Source of the DNA: Ancylomarina longa
GTDB lineage: Bacteria; Bacteroidota; Bacteroidia; Bacteroidales; Marinifilaceae
Assembly (NCBI RefSeq): GCF_003996985.1
Contig: NZ_RJJX01000028.1
Span: 1-42,076 of the forward strand
Length of the DNA: 42,076 nt
Direction of reading: 5' to 3'
Position numbers and translations under genes: made by a program
The notes under the pieces: model-generated
The model's input: the letters and a program-made list of their open reading frames with translations, nothing else
Databases searched by the model: none
Told to the model about the DNA's origin: nothing
Part shown: positions 7,356-16,020 of the stretch, piece by piece
How the letters are laid out: each line of letters begins with the position of its first letter
Position numbering within the stretch: position 1 is the stretch's first letter

Positions 7356-8816
7356 TTATTTTTGAGTAAGTAATTTCCGCGCCTTCAACTCGATGGTACG
7401 AATACGATCCTTATAAGTATTGTGAGCATTCATTTTCTCCACACTTAAGGAAGCATCAGAATTTTCATCCCATCGGCGACATAAATATATTGGGTCGTAG
7501 ATTCTGCCAATTTGGTATTTCCGGGAAATTGCAAGTCCTAAAGCATAATCCTCGCCATAGTTCACATTTGGAATTGGATTTTTACGAAGCACCGGAGTAT
7601 AGAATGCGCGCGGAGCACCTAATCCGTTAATGCGAAGCGCATTGTTTCTGCCATTTTCCGGAGTCCATTCTTTATGATCGATAACTCCCGGAGGAATTTC
7701 TTCCAAAGCAAAATTTACCATTTGATAGGTTCCCACTACCATCGCACAATTCTGCTGATAAAAAGCATCCACCACACGTTGCACCGTAGTTTCATCGGCA
7801 TATAAATCATCACTATCCAACTGAATTGCAAATTTACCACAAGCGGGGTGGTTCACTGCTTCGTTCCAGCAGCCACCAATCCCCAAGTCCTTTCTTTCGG
7901 GAATAATATGGATGATGCGATTATCAAGCTTTGCATATTTTTCAATGATTTCAGTAGTTCCATCTGTTGAATAGTTATCCACAATAATCAAATTGAAATC
8001 CACTTTTGCTTTTTGTGCCAAAACAGATTTTATGGCATCTGCTATGGTTTTCGCCCGATCGCGAACCGGAATAATTACAGAAGCTTCTACCTTAAAATTG
8101 CCTTCATTAAAGGCAACATCTGCAAATTTAGGTTCTAAAAATGCACCAATTCGTTTCAGATGTTCTGTACAAGCCTGTTCCATTTCGATTTGTACGGCAC
8201 GATTTTTCGGATCCACATAATCAAAAATCTTTTCTCCTGATTTTCGGGTATCCAATTCCTCTTCGGTATATAAAACTTCCGGAATTCTCATAAACTCCGA
8301 AAGCGCTGCCAATGCCAAACGAAGTGCATATAAACCGGCATGTTCATAATTTATAGCCACATCTTTTACAGCATCTTTCACCAATTTAGCATTGCAAAAC
8401 AGCACCGATCCAAAATTAAAATCATCTCTCAGGCTTCCTTCCTGATAATCGATCACCGGCAGATTCTCTACTGCTCCACCTTTAATTGCCCGATAGTTAG
8501 CATAAACCAAACCACTTTGGGTATCCTCTGCAACTTGATAAAAACGCTCCATTGCCAATTGTCCCAATGTTAATGCACTGGTTTTGGTATAAATGAATAT
8601 ATACGGCGTATCCGATTTCTCAGCAATCTGTTGAATTGTCTTTCCCGCTGTTAAAGATGCCTTTCCTAAAATCTCAGCTCCATTTATCTGCCTACCAATG
8701 GTATCTCCCAAAATATAAACCTTGGAAACCATGCTGGATTTTCTCAATTCTCCTACTGTAATTTCTGTTTCTTCCTTTGTTCCAAAGGGTATAAAACATG
8801 TAATCTTTGCACTCAT
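7356..8816 (-). CDS. family 2 glycosyltransferase
   Basis: The 486-residue protein has a GT-A domain from about residue 248. ASVIIPVRDRAKTIADAIKS is the nucleotide-binding first strand, VDNYSTDGT the second acidic patch, and QLDSDDLY the DxD metal site. The first 240 residues look like a second, degenerate GT-A-like half (ITCFIPFGTKEE start) without a DxD motif. No membrane segment is visible, so it should be cytosolic. It lies 21 bp after the secreted amidase gene and 6 bp before the DUF1460 gene. A glycosyltransferase inside a peptidoglycan salvage operon has no obvious catabolic role. It may re-attach recovered amino sugars or glycosylate an unknown acceptor. Confidence 0.85.
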   Translation of the reverse strand: MSAKITCFIPFGTKEETEITVGELRKSSMVSKVYILGDTIGRQINGAEILGKASLTAGKTIQQIAEKSDTPYIFIYTKTSALTLGQLAMERFYQVAEDTQSGLVYANYRAIKGGAVENLPVIDYQEGSLRDDFNFGSVLFCNAKLVKDAVKDVAINYEHAGLYALRLALAALSEFMRIPEVLYTEEELDTRKSGEKIFDYVDPKNRAVQIEMEQACTEHLKRIGAFLEPKFADVAFNEGNFKVEASVIIPVRDRAKTIADAIKSVLAQKAKVDFNLIIVDNYSTDGTTEIIEKYAKLDNRIIHIIPERKDLGIGGCWNEAVNHPACGKFAIQLDSDDLYADETTVQRVVDAFYQQNCAMVVGTYQMVNFALEEIPPGVIDHKEWTPENGRNNALRINGLGAPRAFYTPVLRKNPIPNVNYGEDYALGLAISRKYQIGRIYDPIYLCRRWDENSDASLSVEKMNAHNTYKDRIRTIELKARKLLTQK

Positions 8817-8837
8817 CGTCTGATAATATTTCTGTTA

Positions 8838-11800
8838 TTATTTTTTCTTCTTCTTAAAAAATTGAAGCATTTGCTTCATCAACTCATCTCTGTCTTGTTG
8901 GCTTACCAGTGTTTCAAATGGAAATCCCAACAAAATAGATTGATAATCTCCATCGTAAACCACTCCTGCACTTTTATTATTTTCCCGGTAACGAAGCAAA
9001 ACATTCGCATTATCTCCAAGTGGCTCAATTGCATCCGGAGCTTCTACCTTATAAATTTCAGGATTATATCCTGTTTCGAACTGATAATTTCCGGTAAAAT
9101 CAGCCTTTACTTCATTCGGATGATACAAGCCTCCCAACTTACTGGCATGGTTGGTTCGGAATAAAAAATGCAATTCCTGTTCTGCAAAATTTTTAGCCAA
9201 ACTATCACCACAAATTTTCAGATCTGTCCCAATATAGGCTCCTGATATAATCATTTTTGCATGATCAGTATGGATATATTTACGAATCGCCTGCATCATT
9301 TTTGGAGTATAAATAGTAAAATCCTTATTCTCCAGCCCATAAATCCGTTTTGTAGTTTTTTCCTCCCCAAACAAAATATCCAAAACAGAATAATCCCCGG
9401 GATTCCAATTCATTTCTTCAAAAGCTTCATCGCTCATCGAGACAAATCCAAAGCCATTGTTCCGAAATGCTTTTCCATGCACATATGGATAATCGAAACT
9501 ATTACCTGGAATAATATGCGCTTCCTGATCGGCATAAGAAGAACCATGCCCCGATGCATCATCATCCAGCCAAGGTGATTTTCGGTCGAAATCATATTGA
9601 TCTCCCACATAAGCAATATTCCTTTTGTAGGCTACCCCTTCATCCTCGGCACTCATGAAACCTGCTCTTTTTCCATCATCAAATCCCTGTGGCGCAACTA
9701 TTCTGTCAAAGCCATTTACAATCAATACTGGTTTTTGTCCATCTTTAGATTTACAATAAGCTAATATCTCTGAAGGAAAGCTCTCTCCCCCCTTATTAAT
9801 GGCTGTAATTTTAAAACTATAAATCACACCAGGCTTTAAATTAACCATGTTATATTCTGTATTTTCTGCCAAAGTTCCATTATCAAAACCTCCATCTTCA
9901 ATTCTGGTGTACACTTTATATGCTTCCGGTTTTGCAGTAGGTTCCAGTGGATCTTCCACAGCTTTCCAGAAAAGAATAATCCCATTTTCTCTTTCCTCAA
10001 TTCTAAAATGATCAATCGGCAAAGGCTGCACTACATAGTCCTGCCCATCCTGAGCAGAAAGAAACTTGAGAATTCCCTTATAATAAGCCCTGCTCACATT
10101 AAATTGAAATTTAGGATCCATTGCCTGATACATGTCTGCAAAATTATGATGCGACATCATCTCGGAAAGCATGGTAGGAACTTTAGGACGAAAAGCCTCG
10201 GAATATTGTTTATTCCACATTCCTCTTCTGGTCCATTTGGGTTCGTAAAGCTTACGAATATCTTCTACAACCTGAGTTTGGACAATGTCGGCAAGATCAC
10301 GACTGGCCCATTTCGATTGTCCGTTTGGAAATTCACTTTCTCCGTGCGTGGTATTGTAAATTGTAAGCGTTCCGATAATAGAATCATTTGGTGTAAATCC
10401 GGCATCGGTATGAAATGCCAAAGCCATATCTACCGGAATTCCCAGACCTTTTACCTGAGGATTTTTTGTGGGCCCGGAAGGCGAACCAATCAAATAATCA
10501 ACCCATTCTCCCCTGCACATATAATCATCCTTATAATCGGTTTTACCACTCTCTCGTTTCTGAAATTTACTTGCATCCTTCCCTCGATAAGAATAGTTGC
10601 TATTATTCTTTTTATTGATACTATAAACCAATGAATCCGGCATTCCGGCATATTGCAGATAGTATCTGGCGGCTTCCTGGTATCTGGGACGATTACTGGT
10701 ATATTTTTGCCATATGGAAGAATCCATTTCAAATCCCAAACGATCTCTTTCCCTTCTCAACGCTTCCAAATCCGCATCCTTACCTCTTGCAATATTACCC
10801 ATTCCTCCTCCAAAACGAACCGCATCGGCAGAAACCCAATTTCCATCTTCCTCACTCTGGTTGGTTAATTCCAATCTACCTATATCGGGATGCTTTCCTT
10901 TTTTAAATTGGAAAGTCCCCAGATACACCCATGTTTTTCCACCCATACTTTGGTTCACTAAAAATTCTGTTTTACCACCGTTGTAATAAAGTGTATAATG
11001 TGCATCTGTCACATTATCATCATCAACAGAATAGGAAACATATACAGCATATGCTCCGTCAGCAGGAAAAGATGGAATGTATTGAATCGTGGAGCTCACT
11101 TTATTTTTTGCCTCACACTGTCTGCTTTCTCCCATCTCAAAAGGATTTTCTCCTTCCAGATAAAATGGATATTTATTTGCAAAACCAGACTGAGAATTCT
11201 GCTCCCAACCTTCGTCTAATTCTTTGTACTCCGCTCCTCGTGAAGACCAATCCTGATCTACAATCACTTCATTTCTCTGAATATCACGTTCTCGGGGAAT
11301 CAACACATTTGCACCAGCATTTTCCAACATCGGAGCAATGTAGGGCAAAACAAATTCCGTCGACCATAAATCTTCTACACTGGTAAAGACTCTTGCGCGC
11401 TGCCATTCCCAACGATCCAAAGTATTCTCGTAATACCAACCATGACTCGGCCACAAGGCAATATGTTTATTTTTTAATCCCTTAACAGGATCGGGCTGCG
11501 CTTCCACTCTTCGAACCAAGGGCTTACAAACATTCTTTTCAGGAGATAAGCGATCTTTGGCTACCGGAACAATACCTTTTCGATAATAATTTGGAATCAG
11601 CTCACTAATATCCATTCCCATACTCTGAATACGAAGCGTATAATTTTGAAACCTCCGTCCCAATCTATTTTTCAGATCCTCCTTAAAAGCATTTACCGTT
11701 TCGATACGAAATGGCATATAGGAAAAAGTAGAATTCATATAGAGAATCATTTCCTTCTCCCTCGAATTTAATCGAATGCTATCATACTTAAAAGTATACA

Positions 11801-11966
11801 CTACATCCTTAGAAGCATTCTCCACAAATTCCCGAACTGCTTTTTCTGCTTTATGCTTCAATCGATCCGAAGAATTAGCAGCGACGACTTTGAGGCTAAA
11901 CAGAACTAATACAAAAACTAAAAAAACGAGGAAGTAAAATCGTTTACCAGAAATAATACTAAGCAT
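8838..11966 (-). CDS. secreted N-acetylmuramoyl-L-alanine amidase with golvesin-like and Fn3 domains
   Basis: This is a 1042-residue exported protein. A hydrophobic signal segment spans about residues 9-30 (KRFYFLVFLVFVLVLFSLKV). IALWPSHGWYYE with His175 opens an Amidase_3-like catalytic domain. A beta-rich golvesin/xanthan-lyase-type insert follows (FPADGAYAVYVSY onward, about 290-390). The catalytic domain resumes with LAFHTDAG and MLSEMMSHHN, which supply the later His and Glu. A fibronectin type III domain (DHFRIEERENGIILFWKAV onward) and a C-terminal region of unknown function close the protein. It should release stem peptides from glycan strands outside the inner membrane. Similar proteins are often annotated as xanthan lyase, but the zinc-site motifs favour amidase. 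It is 77 bp from the NagB-PIG-L gene upstream. Confidence 0.82.
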   Translation of the reverse strand: MLSIISGKRFYFLVFLVFVLVLFSLKVVAANSSDRLKHKAEKAVREFVENASKDVVYTFKYDSIRLNSREKEMILYMNSTFSYMPFRIETVNAFKEDLKNRLGRRFQNYTLRIQSMGMDISELIPNYYRKGIVPVAKDRLSPEKNVCKPLVRRVEAQPDPVKGLKNKHIALWPSHGWYYENTLDRWEWQRARVFTSVEDLWSTEFVLPYIAPMLENAGANVLIPRERDIQRNEVIVDQDWSSRGAEYKELDEGWEQNSQSGFANKYPFYLEGENPFEMGESRQCEAKNKVSSTIQYIPSFPADGAYAVYVSYSVDDDNVTDAHYTLYYNGGKTEFLVNQSMGGKTWVYLGTFQFKKGKHPDIGRLELTNQSEEDGNWVSADAVRFGGGMGNIARGKDADLEALRRERDRLGFEMDSSIWQKYTSNRPRYQEAARYYLQYAGMPDSLVYSINKKNNSNYSYRGKDASKFQKRESGKTDYKDDYMCRGEWVDYLIGSPSGPTKNPQVKGLGIPVDMALAFHTDAGFTPNDSIIGTLTIYNTTHGESEFPNGQSKWASRDLADIVQTQVVEDIRKLYEPKWTRRGMWNKQYSEAFRPKVPTMLSEMMSHHNFADMYQAMDPKFQFNVSRAYYKGILKFLSAQDGQDYVVQPLPIDHFRIEERENGIILFWKAVEDPLEPTAKPEAYKVYTRIEDGGFDNGTLAENTEYNMVNLKPGVIYSFKITAINKGGESFPSEILAYCKSKDGQKPVLIVNGFDRIVAPQGFDDGKRAGFMSAEDEGVAYKRNIAYVGDQYDFDRKSPWLDDDASGHGSSYADQEAHIIPGNSFDYPYVHGKAFRNNGFGFVSMSDEAFEEMNWNPGDYSVLDILFGEEKTTKRIYGLENKDFTIYTPKMMQAIRKYIHTDHAKMIISGAYIGTDLKICGDSLAKNFAEQELHFLFRTNHASKLGGLYHPNEVKADFTGNYQFETGYNPEIYKVEAPDAIEPLGDNANVLLRYRENNKSAGVVYDGDYQSILLGFPFETLVSQQDRDELMKQMLQFFKKKKK

Positions 11967-12043
11967 CTCTATTTCATTATTAAATTAAATACACAAACCC
12001 TATTTGAGTCAAAAGAATTCCGAATAAAATGTCAAGTTTAAAT

Positions 12044-14026
12044 CTAAACATTATACCTGACAAAAGCTTCTATCGCTTCATATTCAGATAAGCCTAATTT
12101 ATTGAATAAATTCGCCGTGGTACGATTTCGATCCTCCGATCTCTGCCAGAATAGGCGGGAATCATCTCCCATAAAGGGAGCACTTTCCATTTGTGTTTGA
12201 TGGCGTAAGATAGCATTTCGTTTATTCTGTAATTCTTCCGGACTAATCGGAACTGCCATTTGTATTTCATCTAAATCCCATTCCTGCCATGCTCCACGGT
12301 ACAACCAGATATAACAATCGTCCAGCCAATCTTCATCCTTTACTATTTGTAATGCCTGATAAATACCTTCCCAGCAAACTCTGTGTGTTCCGTGAGGGTC
12401 CGACCAATCTCCTGCCGCAAATATTTGATTGGGCTTTACTTTACGCAACAGATTTACTATAATTTGGACGTCTCTTTCACCAATTGGATTCTTCTTTACC
12501 ATACCTGTTTCATAAAAAGGCAGATCCAGAAAATGAATATTTTTTGATCGAATGCCAACATATCGGCATGCTGCTTTTGCTTCCCCTCTTCGAATTAAAG
12601 ATTTCATTCTTCTCACATCGGGAGTATCAATCCCTCCTGGCTTCTTATTTTCCAATAAAAATTTACGAATATCCTCAATCACATCTTGCAAGTTTCCTTC
12701 ATTCGTATCATGACTTCGGGTAAAACTTTTCACAAATGACAAATAACGAACCGCCTCATCATCAGCAACAGCAATGTTTCCTGATGTTTGATAAGCCACA
12801 TGAACCTCATGCTTTTGATCAACCAAACGCTTTAATGTTCCTCCCATGGAAATCACGTCATCATCGGGATGCGGACTAAATACCAAAACTTTCTTATTGG
12901 CAGGTAAGGCTCGTTCTGGTCGATAAGTATCATCTGCATCTGGTTTTCCTCCAGGCCAACCAGTGATAGTATGTTGCAAATCGTTAAATACTTTAATATT
13001 TACCTCGTAAGCGGAACCATACCATGCCAGCAACTCGCTAAGGCCATTATCGTTGTAATCCCGATTGGTTAATTTCAAGATGGGTTTTTCTAATTTATTG
13101 CATAACCAGACTACTGCTTTTCTAATCCAATACCTGTTCCATTCCACATTCCCAACCAACCATGGATTTTTCACTCTGGTTAATTCACTGGCAGCAGGTA
13201 CATCTAAAACAAATTTCACATCCCGATGACGTTGCAGGTAACTTGCCGGAACAGCATCACATTGACTTTCTTCCAATGCTTTTTTCACAATAGAAGCCTT
13301 CCCTTCTCCCCAAGCCATTAATAAAACTCGTTTTGCTTTAAAAATAGTACCAACACCCATGGTGATCGCAGCTTTTGGCACTTTAGTCAAACCATTAAAA
13401 TCTTTGGCTGCATCTCTTCTGGTTAAAGCGTCCAGCATAATCAAACGGGTTTGAGAATCCAATTGCGAACCTGGTTCATTGAAACCAATATGTCCTGTCC
13501 TACCAATTCCTAATATTTGTAAATCTATTCCCCCAAAAGAATCTATTAATGCCTCATACTGCTTACAATAATTAAATATTCCTTCCTTATCAATTTCCCC
13601 ATTCGGAACATGTACCTGATCTCTTGGAATATCTATATGATTAAACAATACATCATCCATATAGAAATTATAGCTCTGAGCACTTCCATTTAGCATTGGA
13701 TAATATTCGTCCAAATTAAATGTAATTACATTTTTAAAAGACAAAGCTTCTTCTTTGTGCATTCGAACTAATTCTGTATAAACACCTATTGGAGTAGCTC
13801 CGGTAGCTAGCCCCAAAATACATTGCTCACCTGCAGCCGCTTTACGTTTAATCAAGTTCGCAATTTCACCAGCAACCCAATTTGCCCCTGCACCAGCATT
13901 TCTGAAAATATCTGCAGACATTTTCTCATATCTTGTTTTCACTGTTTTGTCAAACTCATCTACAGGTTGGTAATACAACTGAACCTCATTAAGCTCTCGT
14001 CCAAATTGAAATATTTGATTTTCCAT
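12044..14026 (-). CDS. NagB-PIG-L fusion: glucosamine-6-phosphate deaminase-like domain plus LmbE-type deacetylase domain
   Basis: The 660-residue protein joins two enzymes. Residues about 30-290 are NagB-like: LGLATGATP, FNLDEYYP (Asp106) and GIGRTGHIGFNEPGS (His179, Glu184). The first catalytic-loop position, Asp in E. coli GxGxDGHIxFNEP, is Thr177 here. Residues about 375-640 are PIG-L/LmbE: SPHPDDDVISMGGTL (His386, Asp389) and DPHGTHRVC (His545, His548), a zinc N-deacetylase signature. Together they could deacetylate GlcNAc-6-P and deaminate GlcN-6-P to fructose-6-P, the last steps after MurK and MurQ. No separate NagA is in the window. An AGGAG box about ten bases before the ATG supports the start. 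It is the first gene after the divergent promoter region. Confidence 0.85.
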   Translation of the reverse strand: MENQIFQFGRELNEVQLYYQPVDEFDKTVKTRYEKMSADIFRNAGAGANWVAGEIANLIKRKAAAGEQCILGLATGATPIGVYTELVRMHKEEALSFKNVITFNLDEYYPMLNGSAQSYNFYMDDVLFNHIDIPRDQVHVPNGEIDKEGIFNYCKQYEALIDSFGGIDLQILGIGRTGHIGFNEPGSQLDSQTRLIMLDALTRRDAAKDFNGLTKVPKAAITMGVGTIFKAKRVLLMAWGEGKASIVKKALEESQCDAVPASYLQRHRDVKFVLDVPAASELTRVKNPWLVGNVEWNRYWIRKAVVWLCNKLEKPILKLTNRDYNDNGLSELLAWYGSAYEVNIKVFNDLQHTITGWPGGKPDADDTYRPERALPANKKVLVFSPHPDDDVISMGGTLKRLVDQKHEVHVAYQTSGNIAVADDEAVRYLSFVKSFTRSHDTNEGNLQDVIEDIRKFLLENKKPGGIDTPDVRRMKSLIRRGEAKAACRYVGIRSKNIHFLDLPFYETGMVKKNPIGERDVQIIVNLLRKVKPNQIFAAGDWSDPHGTHRVCWEGIYQALQIVKDEDWLDDCYIWLYRGAWQEWDLDEIQMAVPISPEELQNKRNAILRHQTQMESAPFMGDDSRLFWQRSEDRNRTTANLFNKLGLSEYEAIEAFVRYNV

Positions 14027-14059
14027 ATAGCTATCTCCTGATTTAAATTACTTTCACCC

Positions 14060-14091
14060 CAAAAATAGAACAGAAAAACAAATATTCCAAA
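14060..14091 (-). promoter_or_regulatory. Bacteroidota-type promoter for the NagB-PIG-L operon
   Basis: On the minus strand, TTTG (14091-14088) is followed after 20 bp by TATTTTTG (14067-14060). This matches the Bacteroides -33 TTTG / -7 TAnnTTTG consensus in sequence and spacing. The start codon is 34 bp downstream. Confidence 0.7.
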
Positions 14092-14096
14092 ATTGG

Positions 14097-14109
14097 TAAT
14101 ACATGTTAC
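14097..14109. promoter_or_regulatory. candidate GntR operator, copy 1 (TAATACATGTTAC)
   Basis: The site lies between the two divergent -33 regions, 5 bp upstream of the minus-strand promoter. The flanked form GTAATACATGTTAC has GTAA/TTAC arms. An identical 13-mer occurs at 14269-14281. The GntR/FCD gene at 16021-16740 is the obvious candidate regulator, by inference. Confidence 0.6.
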
Positions 14110-14138
14110 TAAATACTTTTACTGAAATTTTATTTTTA

Positions 14139-14146
14139 TATCTTTG
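14139..14146 (+). promoter_or_regulatory. candidate -7 element for murK-murQ
   Basis: TATCTTTG matches TAnnTTTG. The expected -33 TTTG is only approximate (TTTT at about 14117-14120). It would give a leader of about 140 nt before murK, with the second operator copy inside that leader. Confidence 0.45.
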
Positions 14147-14268
14147 TCATCAAGAAGTGGAGTTTCTTAAATCACAAGGGGGTTATAAGATTTTAGTATA
14201 ATTTATCCCCTATAAATATCTGTAAAATGACAAAACATTCTATTTAATTCCACCTTAAACTACATTTA

Positions 14269-14281
14269 TAATACATGTTAC
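14269..14281. promoter_or_regulatory. candidate GntR operator, copy 2 (TAATACATGTTAC)
   Basis: This is an exact repeat of the 13-mer at 14097-14109, ending 12 bp before the murK ATG. A regulator bound here would block transcription already under way, or cover a second promoter that I cannot identify. Confidence 0.6.
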
Positions 14282-14293
14282 AAAAATGAAATC

Positions 14294-15124
14294 ATGATCT
14301 TAATTGCCGAAAGTGGATCAACCAAAACTGACTGGGTTCTTCTCAGCAAAAAAGGTGTAACCAAACGCCAACAAACGTTAGGAATCAACCCCTTTCATCA
14401 AAACATAAGCTCAATAATTAATAACATTAGCTCACTGGATGGTTTTCATGCCGTAAATCAAGTGTTCTTTTACGGAGCTGGCTGTGCAATCGACAATACA
14501 AAACAAAAAGTGAAAAATGCTTTATTGCAAGTATTTCCAGATGCTAGTTGTGAGATAAACAGCGATATACTGGCTGCAGCAAGATCTCTATGTGGTGTTC
14601 AAAAAGGCATCGCTTGTATTATTGGTACCGGCTCAAATTCATGCCTATACAATGGGGAAAGCATAGAACACAATGTGCGCCCACTCGGCTACATTCTGGG
14701 AGATGAAGGCAGTGGAGCCGTTATGGGGAAAAAATTAATTGCAGATTTATTAAAAGGAATAGCACCTGAAGAAATCAAAAGCGCGTTTTATCAAAAATAC
14801 GATTTAAAATATGCGGAGATCATACACAAAATATACAGTGAAGAAGCTCCAAGTAGGTTTCTGGCACAGTTTACGATCTTTCTTTCTGAGCAGATCAGTA
14901 ATCCGTATGTATCTGAATTGATACAAGAAAGTTTTATCGAATTTTTCGAACGCAATATCAAACAATACGAAAACTGTTCAGAATTACCAATACATTTCAC
15001 AGGTAGTATTGCATATTATTTTAAAGATCAACTCCAGCAAGCAGCAATAGAAAAAGGTTTAACTCTTGGAAAAATCCTAAAAAGTCCATTAGAAGGATTA
15101 ATTCAATTCCATTCAGAAAATTAA
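14294..15124 (+). CDS. murK: BadF/BadG-family sugar kinase, probable N-acetylmuramate kinase MurK
   Basis: The 276-residue ASKHA kinase opens with MILIAESGSTKTDW, the phosphate-1 loop with Asp13. IIGTGSNSCLYNG is the phosphate-2/adenosine region and LGDEGSGAVMGKKL is typical of the BadF/BadG/NagK branch. MurK phosphorylates MurNAc (and GlcNAc) at O6 with ATP in the cytoplasm. The assignment as MurK rather than GlcNAc kinase rests on the 10-bp spacing to murQ, which uses MurNAc-6-P. The gene diverges from the NagB-PIG-L operon across a 267-bp promoter region with two candidate operators. Confidence 0.85.
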   Translation: MILIAESGSTKTDWVLLSKKGVTKRQQTLGINPFHQNISSIINNISSLDGFHAVNQVFFYGAGCAIDNTKQKVKNALLQVFPDASCEINSDILAAARSLCGVQKGIACIIGTGSNSCLYNGESIEHNVRPLGYILGDEGSGAVMGKKLIADLLKGIAPEEIKSAFYQKYDLKYAEIIHKIYSEEAPSRFLAQFTIFLSEQISNPYVSELIQESFIEFFERNIKQYENCSELPIHFTGSIAYYFKDQLQQAAIEKGLTLGKILKSPLEGLIQFHSEN

Positions 15125-15134
15125 AAAGCATCAA

Positions 15135-15953
15135 ATGAATAAAAAATCAACAAACAGAGTAACAGAATCACCATCCAATTTTTCTGATTTGGAGCAAATG
15201 TCAGTTGCTGAATTATTAAACGGCATCAACCAGGAAGATGCTTTGGTACATTTAGCTGTTCAGAAGGCAATCCCTGAAATTGAGAAATTTGTATGTCAGC
15301 TTATAGAACAAATTAATGCAGGTGGACGACTTTTCTATTTGGGAGCAGGGACTAGTGGAAGACTTGGTGTTTTAGATGCTTCAGAATTACCACCTACATT
15401 TGGCGTACCAGATAATATTGTAATTGGATTAATAGCTGGCGGAGAAAAAGCATTAAGAAATGCTGTGGAGGCTGCCGAAGATGATCCGGAAAAAGCATGG
15501 AAGGAATTACAGGAATACGAAATCAATAAAAATGACTCCGTTTTAGGTATTGCAGCCTCAGGAACAACTCCCTACGTTATTGGTGGAGTAAAAAAAGCAA
15601 GAGAAAATGGCTTGCTAACTGCTTGTATTACTTGTAATCCGGAAGCACCGGTTTCTAAGGAAGCTGAAATTGTTATGGAAGCCGTTGTTGGACCAGAATT
15701 CGTTACTGGCAGTACAAGGCTAAAAGCAGGCACAGCTCAAAAAATGATTTTAAACATGATTACGACCAGTCTGATGATAAAATTAGGAAGGGTAAAAGGA
15801 AATCGGATGGTAAATATGCAGCTGACAAATAAGAAATTGATTGAAAGAGGAACCAGAATGATTATGGATGAATTGAAATTAGAACAATCAAAAGCGAAGG
15901 CTTTGCTCCTAAAGTATGGGTCAGTTCAAAAAGCCATAGAGGCATACCGCTAA
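15135..15953 (+). CDS. murQ: N-acetylmuramic acid 6-phosphate etherase
   Basis: This 272-residue SIS-domain protein has the MurQ signature FYLGAGTSGRLGVLDASE, followed by PPTFGVP. A second block covers GIAASGTTPYVIGG and GPEFVTGSTRLKAGTAQK, which binds the phosphosugar. MurQ removes the D-lactyl ether of MurNAc-6-P, giving GlcNAc-6-P and D-lactate. The final step to fructose-6-P would fall to the NagB-PIG-L fusion encoded next door. The protein is slightly shorter than the E. coli enzyme (about 298 residues) but keeps the core. It is the second gene of a two-gene operon with murK and ends at a strong shared terminator. Confidence 0.93.
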   Translation: MNKKSTNRVTESPSNFSDLEQMSVAELLNGINQEDALVHLAVQKAIPEIEKFVCQLIEQINAGGRLFYLGAGTSGRLGVLDASELPPTFGVPDNIVIGLIAGGEKALRNAVEAAEDDPEKAWKELQEYEINKNDSVLGIAASGTTPYVIGGVKKARENGLLTACITCNPEAPVSKEAEIVMEAVVGPEFVTGSTRLKAGTAQKMILNMITTSLMIKLGRVKGNRMVNMQLTNKKLIERGTRMIMDELKLEQSKAKALLLKYGSVQKAIEAYR

Positions 15954-15965
15954 ATGAATGCAATA

Positions 15966-16005
15966 AAAAAGCGACGATTGAGGTTCTCTCAATCGTCGCT
16001 TTTTT
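15966..16005. terminator. bidirectional terminator between murQ and the GntR gene
   Basis: AGCGACGATTGAG (15970-15982) pairs perfectly with CTCAATCGTCGCT (15988-16000) around a 5-nt loop. A-runs and T-runs flank both sides, so it can stop transcription from either convergent gene. Confidence 0.93.
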
Positions 16006-16020
16006 ATATCTCAACAAATC

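Noticed and set aside
8838-11966. Xanthan lyase as the function of the 1042-residue protein
   Set aside because: The golvesin-like insert drives that annotation, but the His/Glu motifs are those of Amidase_3.
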